Positions 36,600-45,007 of a stretch of 52,760 bases of DNA are shown here, one piece after another (positions within the stretch are counted from its first letter, which is position 1; every line of letters starts with the position of its first letter). Below the pieces are notes generated by a model. That model saw only the letters and a program-made list of their open reading frames with translations, made no database searches and was not told the origin of the DNA. The translations under genes were made by a program, and so were the position numbers. Location of the stretch: NCBI GenBank assembly GCA_902523885.1, contig CABZAV010000004.1, positions 1-52,760 on the forward strand. The letters are read 5' to 3'. Source of the DNA: an uncultured SAR86 cluster bacterium. Its GTDB lineage: Bacteria > Pseudomonadota > Gammaproteobacteria > Magnimaribacterales > AG-339-G14.

Positions 36600-38227
36600 A
36601 ATCTAAATACTCCAAAACCCTCTGAGCCTTTTACTTCTTTATTATTTACTATCGAAAGACACATTCCTAAAATATTTCTTGTGTCTCTAGGATCGATTAT
36701 CCCGTCGTCGCTCAAAACACTTGTCGCTTTTAGGGCAACCGATGCCTTGTCATGTCCAATCTGCTGATTTTTTACAATCTCAGCATCAGCTTTCTCATCA
36801 AATTTAATTCCTTTTCTCGCTGCTTGTCCTCTTCTAACTATAGACATTACTCCTGCAATTACTTCTCCGCCCATGACAGCAATTTTTGCAGTAGGCCATA
36901 AAAATGTAAAAGAATTACCAAATTCTCTTCCTGACATAGCATAGGTGCCGGCTCCATAGGAATTTCCAATAATGACAGTTAAATGCGGTACATTAGAATT
37001 TGAAACAGCATTAAGCATTTGGGCTCCTTTTTTAATTGATCCATCTTGCTCATAGTCTTTTCCAACCATGAATCCTGTTATGTTTTGTAAAAACACAAGT
37101 GGTATATTTCTTTTGTTACACAACTGAATAAAGTGTGCTGCTTTTTGAGAAGCATCTGGAAATAACATTCCATTATTTCCTAAAATTCCAACTGGATAAC
37201 CATGAATTGAAATGAACCCACAAATCAATGTTGGGCCAAAAAGGGGTTTAAACTCTTCAAATTGAGAGCCATCAGCTATTCGACCTATTATTTCTCTTAT
37301 ATCAAATGGAGTTTTTAAACTAGGCTCCACTATTCCAAGCAAATCTTCTTGGTCATAAAGCGGGGGTTTTATAGAAAATCTCGGCTCATTACCTTCTTTA
37401 ACCCAATTTAAATGAGACATTACTTCTCTAGCAATTCGAATCCCATCCAAATCATCATCAGCCAAATATTCAGCCAGTCCAGATTTTTCAGCATGCATTT
37501 TTGCTCCACCAATGTCTTCTCTGCTTGATATCTCACCAGTGGCCATTTGAACTAAAGGTGGTCCAGCTAAAGCGACATCTGCTTGATCCTTAACAAAAAT
37601 ATTATAGTCAGACATACCTGGTTGATAAGCTCCTCCAGCTGTAGCAGTTCCAAACGTTACCGTTACTGTAGGTATATTTAATTTTGAAAGCTCAGTTATT
37701 TCATAAAATTGTCTTCCAGATTCAGCGAAGTGTCCCATAGCTCCTGCAGACATTGCTCCTCTTGGTCTTAAATCTCCCCCAGCGGATTCAACAAATTGGA
37801 TAAATGGAATTCTGCAGTCTCTAGCAATGGCCATAGATCTCATCCATTTCTTTACAGAATAATAATGCATTGCTCCTGCTAAAACAGTTGGATCATTTGC
37901 AAAAATAATACATTCAATTCCAGAACAAACACCGATGCCAGCTACTGCTCCACCACCAACAGGGTAATCAGATTTGTATCCTGCAAGACCGCTTATTTCT
38001 AAAAAGGGACTATCAGGATCTAAAAAATTAAAGATTCTTTCTCTAACTGGAAGTTTGCCTCTGGCAGCCAATCTTTTTTGGTGATCTGGTCCTCCTCCGG
38101 CTTCGGCTTCATCTAAAAGGATATCTATTTCCTCCAACATTCCGATCATAGACTCTTTATTTTTTTTGAACTCTTCGGATGTAGTTTGTAATTTAGATTT
38201 GAATATCTGAGATTCTAATTTATGCAT
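36596..38227 (-). CDS. Acyl-CoA carboxylase beta subunit (carboxyltransferase)
   Basis: A 543-residue carboxyltransferase of the AccD/PccB/MccB class. Typical parts: GGGPDHQKRLAARGKLPVRER in the N-terminal region (GGPDHQKRLAARGKL), oxyanion loops GTATAGGAYQPGMSDY and NSYGAGTYAMSGREF, and GILGNNGMLFPDASQKAAHF. The acyl-binding loop reads VESAGGDLRPRGAMS rather than the DSGGANLP of methylcrotonyl-CoA carboxylases, so I leave the substrate open among branched, isoprenoid or other acyl-CoAs. First gene of the alpha/beta operon; context argues for the AtuA pathway. Confidence 0.9.
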   Translation of the reverse strand: MHKLESQIFKSKLQTTSEEFKKNKESMIGMLEEIDILLDEAEAGGGPDHQKRLAARGKLPVRERIFNFLDPDSPFLEISGLAGYKSDYPVGGGAVAGIGVCSGIECIIFANDPTVLAGAMHYYSVKKWMRSMAIARDCRIPFIQFVESAGGDLRPRGAMSAGAMGHFAESGRQFYEITELSKLNIPTVTVTFGTATAGGAYQPGMSDYNIFVKDQADVALAGPPLVQMATGEISSREDIGGAKMHAEKSGLAEYLADDDLDGIRIAREVMSHLNWVKEGNEPRFSIKPPLYDQEDLLGIVEPSLKTPFDIREIIGRIADGSQFEEFKPLFGPTLICGFISIHGYPVGILGNNGMLFPDASQKAAHFIQLCNKRNIPLVFLQNITGFMVGKDYEQDGSIKKGAQMLNAVSNSNVPHLTVIIGNSYGAGTYAMSGREFGNSFTFLWPTAKIAVMGGEVIAGVMSIVRRGQAARKGIKFDEKADAEIVKNQQIGHDKASVALKATSVLSDDGIIDPRDTRNILGMCLSIVNNKEVKGSEGFGVFRL

Positions 38228-38300
38228 TCTTCTCCTAAAACGGATAAAAAATATGCCTGATTTTTATAGATATGTCCATTTTGATTTTATCTTGTGTATG

Positions 38301-38306
38301 TATAAT
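38301..38306 (+). promoter_or_regulatory. -10 box of tRNA-Val(TAC)
   Basis: TATAAT lies 14 nt before the tRNA. It is preceded by TATG, giving TATGTATAAT, a 10-nt string repeated at the tRNA-Asp promoter (40101-40110). No clear -35. Confidence 0.55.
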
Positions 38307-38320
38307 GCCATCAATAATTA

Positions 38321-38396
38321 GGGCGATTAACTCAATTGGTAGAGTGCCACCTTTACACGGTGGAAGTTACAGGTTCAAGTCCTGTATCGCCCACCA
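38321..38396 (+). tRNA. tRNA-Val (anticodon TAC)
   Basis: A complete 76-nt cloverleaf: acceptor GGGCGAT/ATCGCCC, D arm ACTC/GAGT, anticodon stem CCACC/GGTGG with loop TTTACAC giving TAC (reads GUA and probably GUG/GUU by wobble), T loop TTCAAGT, discriminator A and encoded CCA. With tRNA-Val(GAC) this window holds both usual valine isoacceptors. Confidence 0.97.
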
Positions 38397-38458
38397 CAAT
38401 TCCTAAATAGTTTTCCTAGAAGTCATTAAATATTTACATTTAAATGATAAATTAAGAT

Positions 38459-40054
38459 ATGGATAAAAATAGAAGACTATTTTTAAAAGGGTTAACCTTT
38501 TTTTCATTGGCTTTACCGTTAAAAATTTATCCTTTTCCAAAAGAAAATAAATTTGTTTCTTTTAAGCATGGAGTAGCTAGTGGAGACCCAACTCAGTCTA
38601 ATATAATTTTGTGGACAAAATTATCAGATGTTCAGGCTAATACTGCTCTAGTAAGTTGGCAAATTTCTGAATATAAAAATTTTAGTAGCCTTATTGCTCA
38701 AGGAAAAACGAGAACTAATTCTTTTAAAGATTTCACAGTAAAGGTAGATGCAAAGATTCCGAAAAAATATAATGGATTAAAAATTTATTACCGGTTTAAA
38801 GTTGGGAACAATATATCTGATATTGGAACAACCTCTACCTTACCCATAACAAATCCAGAAAAATTTAATATAGCCTTCTGTAGCTGTTCAAATTATCCAG
38901 CGGGATATTTTAATGCCTATAGAGAAATAGCACTCAATAAAAAAATTGATCTTGTATTGCATCTTGGAGATTATTTATATGAATATTCTTCTGATGGGTA
39001 CGCTTCTGAAAATGCAAAGTTAATGGGAAGGGAAGTTTTTCCTAAAAATGAAATTTTAAGTTTGGAAGATTATAGAAAACGACATGCTACCTATAAAAAA
39101 GATAAAGATCTTCAGTTACTTCACTCTAGCAAACCAATGATTGCTGTTTGGGATGATCACGAAGTTTCTAATGATAGCTGGAAAGAAGGGGCTGAAAACC
39201 ATTCTCCTGACGAGGGTTCTTTTAGCAAAAGAAAAGAATATGCTATCCAGGCTTACTTTGAATGGATGCCAATTCGAGAAAAAAATAATAAAAAACATAT
39301 ATGGAGAAATTTTACTGTCGGAAACCTTTTTAATTTGATGATGCTTGATACTCGATCAGCAATGAGAGACAAGCAATTGAATATTGAAGAATATTTTCAA
39401 GATTCAAACTTTGATCATAAGAATTACTTAAAAGATTTAGAGAAGCCAAGAAAATTATTAGGCAAGGATCAATTTAAGTGGATTAAGAGAAAAAATAGCG
39501 ACAAATTCAGATGGTCTATTTTTGGACAACAAATATTAATTGGACCCAAATATCTACCAAAAATATTCAAAGATGTAGATAAAAATAATTTTCCAAAATA
39601 TCTTCATAAATACATATCACTAGCTGGAAAGGAAATACCTTACAATACTGATCAGTGGGATGGATATCCTAAAGAGAGAGAAAAGTTTTATAAATCAATT
39701 CAATCTTCTCAATCAAACTTAATATTAGCTGGAGATTCTCATAATTCTTGGATTTCTAATCTATATAGCAAACAAAAAAAATTTGTTGGAATAGAAATTG
39801 GAGCTCCCTCCATATCATCTCCGAATTTTGTAGATGCTTTTGGAGATATGGTAGATCCAATTGATAAATCATTCATAGAAACAAATAAAAATTTAATTTG
39901 GACAAATGGAAAAAATAAGGGCTATGTGGAATTAGAAATTTATTCAGAATTTGTAGAGGTAAAATTTAATTATGTATCTACGGTTAAATCCAAAAGATAC
40001 AATAAACTTGAACCAATTTCTTTTAAAATTAACCATAACAAACCTATGATTTAA
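38459..40054 (+). CDS. PhoD-family phosphodiesterase/alkaline phosphatase
   Basis: A 531-residue exported metallophosphoesterase. The N-terminus has a twin-arginine signal (NRRLFLKGLTFF), expected because PhoD folds around Fe/Ca in the cytoplasm. Then the PhoD N-domain (FKHGVASGDPTQSNIILWTK) and catalytic domain: HLGDYLYEY, DDHEVSNDSW, DTRSA, FGQQILIG and AGDSHNSW supply the metal ligands. Likely role: releasing phosphate from diesters outside the membrane. It lies alone between two tRNA genes; I see no Pho box. Confidence 0.92.
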   Translation: MDKNRRLFLKGLTFFSLALPLKIYPFPKENKFVSFKHGVASGDPTQSNIILWTKLSDVQANTALVSWQISEYKNFSSLIAQGKTRTNSFKDFTVKVDAKIPKKYNGLKIYYRFKVGNNISDIGTTSTLPITNPEKFNIAFCSCSNYPAGYFNAYREIALNKKIDLVLHLGDYLYEYSSDGYASENAKLMGREVFPKNEILSLEDYRKRHATYKKDKDLQLLHSSKPMIAVWDDHEVSNDSWKEGAENHSPDEGSFSKRKEYAIQAYFEWMPIREKNNKKHIWRNFTVGNLFNLMMLDTRSAMRDKQLNIEEYFQDSNFDHKNYLKDLEKPRKLLGKDQFKWIKRKNSDKFRWSIFGQQILIGPKYLPKIFKDVDKNNFPKYLHKYISLAGKEIPYNTDQWDGYPKEREKFYKSIQSSQSNLILAGDSHNSWISNLYSKQKKFVGIEIGAPSISSPNFVDAFGDMVDPIDKSFIETNKNLIWTNGKNKGYVELEIYSEFVEVKFNYVSTVKSKRYNKLEPISFKINHNKPMI

Positions 40055-40104
40055 AATTTTAATTTTAATAAAGAAATAATTTAAATTTTCTTCTTTCATC
40101 TATG

Positions 40105-40110
40105 TATAAT
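40105..40110 (+). promoter_or_regulatory. -10 box of tRNA-Asp (and probably panD)
   Basis: TATAAT, again within TATGTATAAT, 12 nt before the tRNA. panD has only 13 nt between it and the tRNA, so this promoter probably drives both. Confidence 0.5.
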
Positions 40111-40122
40111 CTCAATTTTTGT

Positions 40123-40201
40123 GGACCGGTAGTTCAGTTCTGGTTAGAACGCCGCCCTGTCACGGCGGAGGTCGCGGGTTCGAGCCCCGTCCGGTCCGCC
40201 A
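40123..40201 (+). tRNA. tRNA-Asp (anticodon GTC)
   Basis: A 79-nt tRNA. Acceptor GGACCGG/CCGGTCC, D arm GTTC/GAAC with a slightly large loop (AGTTCTGGTTA), anticodon stem CCGCC/GGCGG with loop CTGTCAC giving GTC, T loop TTCGAGC, discriminator G (required by AspRS) and encoded CCA. Much more GC-rich than its surroundings, as expected for a tRNA. Confidence 0.97.
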
Positions 40202-40214
40202 CTTTTATTTGAAA

Positions 40215-40541
40215 ATGTTAATAACAGTTTTAAAAGCAAAGATTCACCGAGTGCCTGTAACCCATACAGAAAAAGACTATGAAGGATCTTGCGCAATTGA
40301 TCTAGACTATTTAGAACAAACCGGAATAAAACCAAATGAACAAATACATATTTATAATCTAAATAATGGAGAAAGATTAATTACTTATGCATTCGAAGCT
40401 GAAAGAGGCTCCAAAATAATTTCTATGAACGGAGCAGCAGCTTTAAAAGCCACAGTTGGCGATCTTGTAATTATTGCAGCTTATGGTCAAATTGATGAAA
40501 ATGAAGAACATAAACCAAAAATATTAAAAATAAATTCTTAG
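40215..40541 (+). CDS. panD: Aspartate 1-decarboxylase proenzyme
   Basis: Makes beta-alanine from L-aspartate for pantothenate synthesis. The proenzyme cuts itself between Gly and Ser to form the pyruvoyl group; the site is YEGSCAID (residues 22-29). Other PanD marks: [12 protein letters not shown] and [22 protein letters not shown] chose ATG 40215 (108 residues); the longer frame reads through tRNA-Asp. E. coli PanD is 126 residues, so the C-terminus is short. panB/panC are not adjacent. Confidence 0.95.
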   Translation: MLITVLKAKIHRVPVTHTEKDYEGSCAIDLDYLEQTGIKPNEQIHIYNLNNGERLITYAFEAERGSKIISMNGAAALKATVGDLVIIAAYGQIDENEEHKPKILKINS

Positions 40542-40552
40542 GGAGAGTAGCA

Positions 40553-41356
40553 ATGAAATTAGATGAAATTTTTTCAGTAAAAGGCAAAGTGGCTTTTGTA
40601 ACTGGAGGATCAAGAGGTATCGGTGAAATGATAGCTTCAGCTTATTTGGCCAATGGTGCAAAAGTATACATATCAGCACGAAAGGCAGATGCGTGTGATG
40701 CCAAGGCAATAGAACTTTCGGAAAAATATTCAGCTGAATGTATTTCCATTCCAGGCGACGGTTCAACAATGGAAGGTATTGAGAAACTTGTTGAGGAGCT
40801 TACAGCTTATGAATCAAAACTTGATATTTTGGTAAATAATGCTGGCGCTTCATGGGGCGAGCCCATCGATGAGTTTGCTGAAAAAGGCTGGGACAAAGTA
40901 ATGAACATCAATGTGAAAGGTCTTTTTTATATGACACAAAAATGTTTACCTTTATTAAGACCTGCGGGAACCAGAGAAAATCCAGCTAGAGTTATTAATA
41001 TTGGTTCAATAGATGGAATAGGAACACCAGTATACGAAAGTTATGTTTACAGTTCTTCAAAAGCTGCCGTGCATCATTTGACAAGAGTATTGGGAGCAAG
41101 ATTAGTAAAAGAAAATATACTTGTAAATGCAATTGCTCCTGGGGCTTTCCCAAGTAACATGCTTGGTTCGGCAGTTGGCCATGATTACAGTTACATTGAA
41201 AAAACTAATCCTGTAAAAAGAATTGGAACAGCAGAAGATATTGGAGGGTTAGCGCTTTATCTTTCATCAAGAGCGGGTTGTTATACAGTAGGAGAAACCA
41301 TTACTTGCGATGGCGGAGCTGTTTGTGCATCAGGCCATGCACTAATTACTGAATAA
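40553..41356 (+). CDS. Short-chain dehydrogenase, RhlG-like
   Basis: A 267-residue classical SDR. Cofactor site TGGSRGIGEMIA, NNAGASWGEP, catalytic Ser in INIGSIDGIG, Tyr-Lys in YVYSSSKAAVHHLT, and APGAFPSNMLG. The long insert between strands and the PGAFPS segment resemble RhlG-type NADPH-dependent 3-oxoacyl reductases, but members of this group act on various ketones. A strong Shine-Dalgarno (GGGAGAG, 40541-40547) precedes the ATG, 11 nt after panD. Confidence 0.87.
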   Translation: MKLDEIFSVKGKVAFVTGGSRGIGEMIASAYLANGAKVYISARKADACDAKAIELSEKYSAECISIPGDGSTMEGIEKLVEELTAYESKLDILVNNAGASWGEPIDEFAEKGWDKVMNINVKGLFYMTQKCLPLLRPAGTRENPARVINIGSIDGIGTPVYESYVYSSSKAAVHHLTRVLGARLVKENILVNAIAPGAFPSNMLGSAVGHDYSYIEKTNPVKRIGTAEDIGGLALYLSSRAGCYTVGETITCDGGAVCASGHALITE

Positions 41357-41381
41357 AAAAACCCCGCCGAAGCGGGGTTTT
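41355..41381 (-). terminator. Strong intrinsic terminator on the minus strand
   Basis: On the minus strand CCCCGC-TTCG-GCGGGG forms a perfect 6-bp GC stem closed by the extra-stable C(UUCG)G loop and extended by four A-T pairs, followed by seven T's in all. On the plus strand only four T's follow, so the element is oriented to end minus-strand transcripts: the putative sRNA and perhaps the DASS gene. It may also stop the plus-strand SDR gene less well. Confidence 0.9.
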
Positions 41382-41557
41382 AAAAATACGCATCTCAGCT
41401 ATATTTTTCTAATAACGGTCGAAACGGTTATTAGTCGGAATAAGGGTAAACCCTTGTCAGATGGTAACCCCTGAAATTCCTGATAAATTGTTAATATTAA
41501 TTTTTGATCACCTCCTGCACAGGGTAAATTAAAAGAATGCTAAATTTAGAGACCCTG
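41355..41557 (-). ncRNA. Candidate structured small RNA of about 200 nt
   Basis: A 266-bp gene-free gap holds, on the minus strand, a -10 box (41569-41564), a hairpin starting at the predicted +1 (CAGGGT/ACCCTG plus AAATT/AATTT, 41556-41519), an open stretch with AGGAGGTGATC, then three hairpins (AAGGG/CCCTT; CTAATAAC/GTTATTAG; AAAAATA/TATTTTT) and the strong terminator. No ATG-started ORF of size fits. It does not look like 4.5S, 6S, tmRNA or RNase P RNA. It could instead be the long 3' UTR of the DASS transporter mRNA. Confidence 0.4.
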
Positions 41558-41563
41558 ATATTA

Positions 41564-41569
41564 ATTCTA
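41564..41569 (-). promoter_or_regulatory. -10 box of the candidate sRNA
   Basis: TAGAAT on the minus strand, the same hexamer used before tRNA-Val(GAC), tRNA-Pro and tRNA-Arg here. Transcription would begin near 41557, at the base of the first hairpin. The -35 is weak. Confidence 0.35.
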
Positions 41570-41622
41570 AATTAGCGACATAAAATTAAATATTACTCCT
41601 ACTTTCTTCAAGTAACAATTAC

Positions 41623-43062
41623 CTAAATTAGATTTGGAATAAGAAAATAAGAGATTATAAAAACATACAAAATACTAGAGACATTGATGAATATTCCAGC
41701 TCTAACCATTTTTTGAATTGGAATTAAATTTGATGCATAGACAATAGAGTTTGGAGGAGTAGCCACAGGTAACATAAACGCACAACTTGCTGAAATTGTT
41801 AATGGCAAAATAAGCAGAAGGGGATCTATACCCATATTCAATCCTACACTAGCAACGACGGGCAAAAATGTAATCGTAGTTGTTAAGTTGCTTGTTAACT
41901 CAGTAAGGAAGACAACCATGACAATTACTGTTAATAAAATTATCCAAAAATAAGTTTCAGATGGAATTAAAGATGCTAACCATAAAGCCAATCCTGAATC
42001 ATTTACGACATATGCCAGAGCCATACCTCCACCAAATAAAAATATTAGACCCCAAGGAAAGCCGCTTTGCACGTCATCCCATATAAGTAGTTTATTTTTA
42101 TTTTTGCTTTCATTTATAAAAAAAAGCGAGACAGCTCCGGTGATAGCAATTACTGAATCATCTAACAATGATAGGCCTGGCAAGTTATCAATCAATTGTC
42201 TAAATATCCAAAAAAAGGCAGTGATTAAGAAAACCACTATCACTTTTTTTTCTTCATTTGACATTGGACCAAGTTCTTTTAGCATTGAATTTAATTTTTC
42301 TTTTGATTCTTGAGTAGCAGAAAAATTTACTGGAAAAATTATGCGAGTGAGAAATATCCAAATTAATGGCCCTAGACCTAATGTGATTGGCAAGCCGATT
42401 GATATCCAATTTGCGAAACCTATATCATAATCGTAATTATTACTGGCAAATTGAATTAACACTCCATTTGGTGAAGTACCAATTGGCGTAGCAATTCCTC
42501 CAACAGAGGCCGCATAGGCTATTCCCAAAAGCAAACAAAGTTGAAAATTAAATTTTTGATTATCACTAATGTCATTCACTGTATCACTTATAACTTTTAT
42601 TACTGATATTCCAACTGGCAGTAGCATGATTGCAGTAGATGTATTCATTACCCACATGCTCAAAACAGCACTAGCGACCATGAAAGAAGCCACAATGCCA
42701 CGAGAGTTTAGACCACTAAATTTAAGAATATTTAAAGCAACTCTTTTGTGAAGATTCCATTTTTGAATGGCAAGGGCAATAATAAATCCACCTGCAAAAA
42801 GAAATTGAACCTTGTTCATATATTCTCGACTAATTACGGCTATTTCCTCCACACTAAGTAGAGGAAAAAGAATTAATGGCATTAATGCAGTAACCTGAAG
42901 TGGAATTGCTTCAAAAGCCCACCAGACGCCCATCAATAAAAATACAGCAGCTGTAACTCTTCCCTCTGAAGATAAACCCTCTGGATTGGGCAAATACAAA
43001 ACTAATAAAAAAGAAATAATTCCTAGCCAAAACCCAATTGTCTTTAAATCTATAGATTGCAT
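41623..43062 (-). CDS. DASS (SLC13) family sodium/carboxylate symporter
   Basis: A 479-residue inner-membrane transporter with about 11 hydrophobic segments. It has both SNT-type substrate/sodium motifs of the family: GIATPIGTSPNGVLIQFA in the first half (about 190-205) and LPVATPPNSIVYAS in the second. Members import di- or tricarboxylates or sulfate with sodium, which suits seawater. The exact substrate is unknown. Its stop is followed by a 266-bp gap with a putative sRNA. Confidence 0.92.
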   Translation of the reverse strand: MQSIDLKTIGFWLGIISFLLVLYLPNPEGLSSEGRVTAAVFLLMGVWWAFEAIPLQVTALMPLILFPLLSVEEIAVISREYMNKVQFLFAGGFIIALAIQKWNLHKRVALNILKFSGLNSRGIVASFMVASAVLSMWVMNTSTAIMLLPVGISVIKVISDTVNDISDNQKFNFQLCLLLGIAYAASVGGIATPIGTSPNGVLIQFASNNYDYDIGFANWISIGLPITLGLGPLIWIFLTRIIFPVNFSATQESKEKLNSMLKELGPMSNEEKKVIVVFLITAFFWIFRQLIDNLPGLSLLDDSVIAITGAVSLFFINESKNKNKLLIWDDVQSGFPWGLIFLFGGGMALAYVVNDSGLALWLASLIPSETYFWIILLTVIVMVVFLTELTSNLTTTITFLPVVASVGLNMGIDPLLLILPLTISASCAFMLPVATPPNSIVYASNLIPIQKMVRAGIFINVSSILYVFIISYFLIPNLI

Positions 43063-43124
43063 TTTATGTGTAAAAGAAAAAATAAATAATATCAGCTAAA
43101 CTATGAATTTAATTTAAATATTTT

Positions 43125-43997
43125 ATGACAAAGTATGTTCTTTCTTTAGATGGGGGAGGAGTTCGGGGTTTAGCATCAGCTAATTTTTTAAGAAAATTAG
43201 AATTTGAAATGCATAAGCCGCTATTGGAAAAATTTGATTTAGTTTGTGGTTCTTCAACAGGAGGAATTTTAGCCATAGCCCTATCAGTTTTAAAATTGAA
43301 TGGGTCTCGTTTAGTAAATATTTATTCCTCAAGAAATCTAAAAAAAATTTTTAGTACTTCAATGCCAAGGGTTATAGGCCCTAAATATGGAGGAAGAAGA
43401 AAAAATAATGTGCTTAGAGAATATTTTGGCTCTTTGACATTAGCTGAAGCTGAAACTCCGGCAATTGCTGTTTCATATGATCTAAAAAATAGATCAACTA
43501 GACTTTTTAAAACCTTCGTGGATAAAGACTTGGAAGCTTGGAAAGTTGCATCTGCCACCTCAGCTGCTCCAACCTTTTTTCCTGCTATAAAAATTAATGA
43601 TAATTGGTATATAGATGGTGCAATCTCATCAAATAATCCAGTTTTAATTGCTTATGCTGAAGCGAAGAAACTATGGCCTGAAGAAAATATAAAAATATTA
43701 AGTATTGGCACTGGTTATGATGATAAGCCATATAAAGGAAAGAAAACTAAAAATTGGGGCATATTTTCATGGTTAAGAGGAGGCATTATTCAGGTACTTA
43801 TGGAATCAAACAGCGAACATTTAATTGCCGAATCATTATTCAAAGATAATTATTTAAGGATCAACTCCAAATTGGATTCCGTAGACTCAGAAATTGATAA
43901 TTCTTCAGATCATAATTTAGAGGAATGTTTAAAAATGGGAGATCAGTGGTGGGATCAATTTGGGTTTGAAACTTTAGATTTTTTAATAACAAATTAA
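43125..43997 (+). CDS. Patatin-like phospholipase
   Basis: A 290-residue lipid acyl hydrolase. The oxyanion motif DGGGVRG (9-15), nucleophile elbow GSSTG with Ser44, and the catalytic Asp164 in YIDGAISSNNP make a complete Ser-Asp dyad. There is no signal peptide, so it acts in the cytoplasm or at the inner membrane face. It lies 2 nt before gpsA, so a link to phospholipid turnover is reasonable. No nucleotide cyclase or effector partner adjoins it, so no sign of an antiphage role. Confidence 0.92.
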   Translation: MTKYVLSLDGGGVRGLASANFLRKLEFEMHKPLLEKFDLVCGSSTGGILAIALSVLKLNGSRLVNIYSSRNLKKIFSTSMPRVIGPKYGGRRKNNVLREYFGSLTLAEAETPAIAVSYDLKNRSTRLFKTFVDKDLEAWKVASATSAAPTFFPAIKINDNWYIDGAISSNNPVLIAYAEAKKLWPEENIKILSIGTGYDDKPYKGKKTKNWGIFSWLRGGIIQVLMESNSEHLIAESLFKDNYLRINSKLDSVDSEIDNSSDHNLEECLKMGDQWWDQFGFETLDFLITN

Positions 43998-43999
43998 TC

Positions 44000-45004
44000 A
44001 TGAAAGAATTTTCAGTTGTTGGAGCAGGATCTTGGGGCACAGTTTTATCCAATTTATTAGCTTTGAATGGCCACAAAGTAAAAATTTGGACAAAAAATAA
44101 TTCTATTTATGAAGAAATACTAACAGCAAATAAAAATTCTAAATATTTGCCAAATTTACATCTTTCAGAAAATGTAACTCCAACTTTAGATTTAGAAGAG
44201 TGTTTTGGTGAAGAAAAGACTGTAATTATAGCAATCCCTTCAGAGGGCATAAAAGCAATTTCCAAAGAAATAAAAAACTTACACCTTGCTTCCAATCGAT
44301 ACATTCTTGCTTCAAAAGGAATTGATTTGAAAACCTTTGAGACAATGTCTGAAACTTTATCAAAAGGAGCAAATATAGAGTCATATAAAATTTTAGTATT
44401 ATCAGGACCAAATCTGGCAGAAGAGGTTTCAGAAAATTTTTCTACAGCCTCAGTTCTAGCTGGAGAGAATTTGGAAGAAGCAAAAAAACTTTCAAATTTT
44501 TTTAATAATAAAACTTTTAAAATCTTTTTAAGCTCAGATAAAAAAGGAGTTGAACTAGCTGGAGCATTGAAAAATATTTATGCTATTTCAGCCGGTCTTT
44601 CCGATGGACTGGGTAGTAAATCAAATACTAAAGCAATGCTTTTAACTAGAAGCCTTTCTGAAATGACAGAACTATTCATCAAGTTAGATGCTAATCCAGC
44701 AACCCTTCTTGGTTTAGCCGGTGTGGGAGATTTATTTGCTACTTCAAGCTCTTCTAAAAGCAGGAATTATTCTTTAGGTTATTATTTAGGAAAAAACATG
44801 TCTCCAAAAGAGGCTTTGTCTGAAATAGGACAGGTTGTTGAAGGCATTAATACTCTTAAGACTGTATTCAATAAAAAAAATGAATTAAATTTAGCAATGC
44901 CTATCGTTGATATTTTATACCAAATTGTTTTTTCTGGTATGGATTCAAAAGATTGCTTTGCTAATATTTTTCTTGAGAGTAATAATATAGATAGTAAATT
45001 CTAA
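44000..45004 (+). CDS. gpsA: Glycerol-3-phosphate dehydrogenase [NAD(P)+]
   Basis: Makes sn-glycerol-3-phosphate for phospholipids. N-terminal GAGSWGTVLSNLLALNGH binds the nucleotide; SKGIDLKTFETMSE, LSGPNLAEEV, the catalytic Lys in GALKNIYAISAGL and AGVGDLFATSSSSKSRN are all GpsA marks. Length 334 is typical. It is the second gene of a patatin-gpsA-DUF4389 group with spacers of 2 and 3 nt. Confidence 0.97.
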   Translation: MKEFSVVGAGSWGTVLSNLLALNGHKVKIWTKNNSIYEEILTANKNSKYLPNLHLSENVTPTLDLEECFGEEKTVIIAIPSEGIKAISKEIKNLHLASNRYILASKGIDLKTFETMSETLSKGANIESYKILVLSGPNLAEEVSENFSTASVLAGENLEEAKKLSNFFNNKTFKIFLSSDKKGVELAGALKNIYAISAGLSDGLGSKSNTKAMLLTRSLSEMTELFIKLDANPATLLGLAGVGDLFATSSSSKSRNYSLGYYLGKNMSPKEALSEIGQVVEGINTLKTVFNKKNELNLAMPIVDILYQIVFSGMDSKDCFANIFLESNNIDSKF

Positions 45005-45007
45005 TAT

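Noticed and set aside
41506-41516. Fragment of a 16S rRNA gene
   Set aside because: Only the last 11 nt of the 16S tail match; the sequence on either side does not resemble 16S, so it is not a gene remnant.
43125-43997. Patatin as a CBASS-type antiphage effector
   Set aside because: No nucleotide cyclase, sensor or ubiquitin-like partner is nearby; it is packed with gpsA and DUF4389, which suggests housekeeping lipid turnover.
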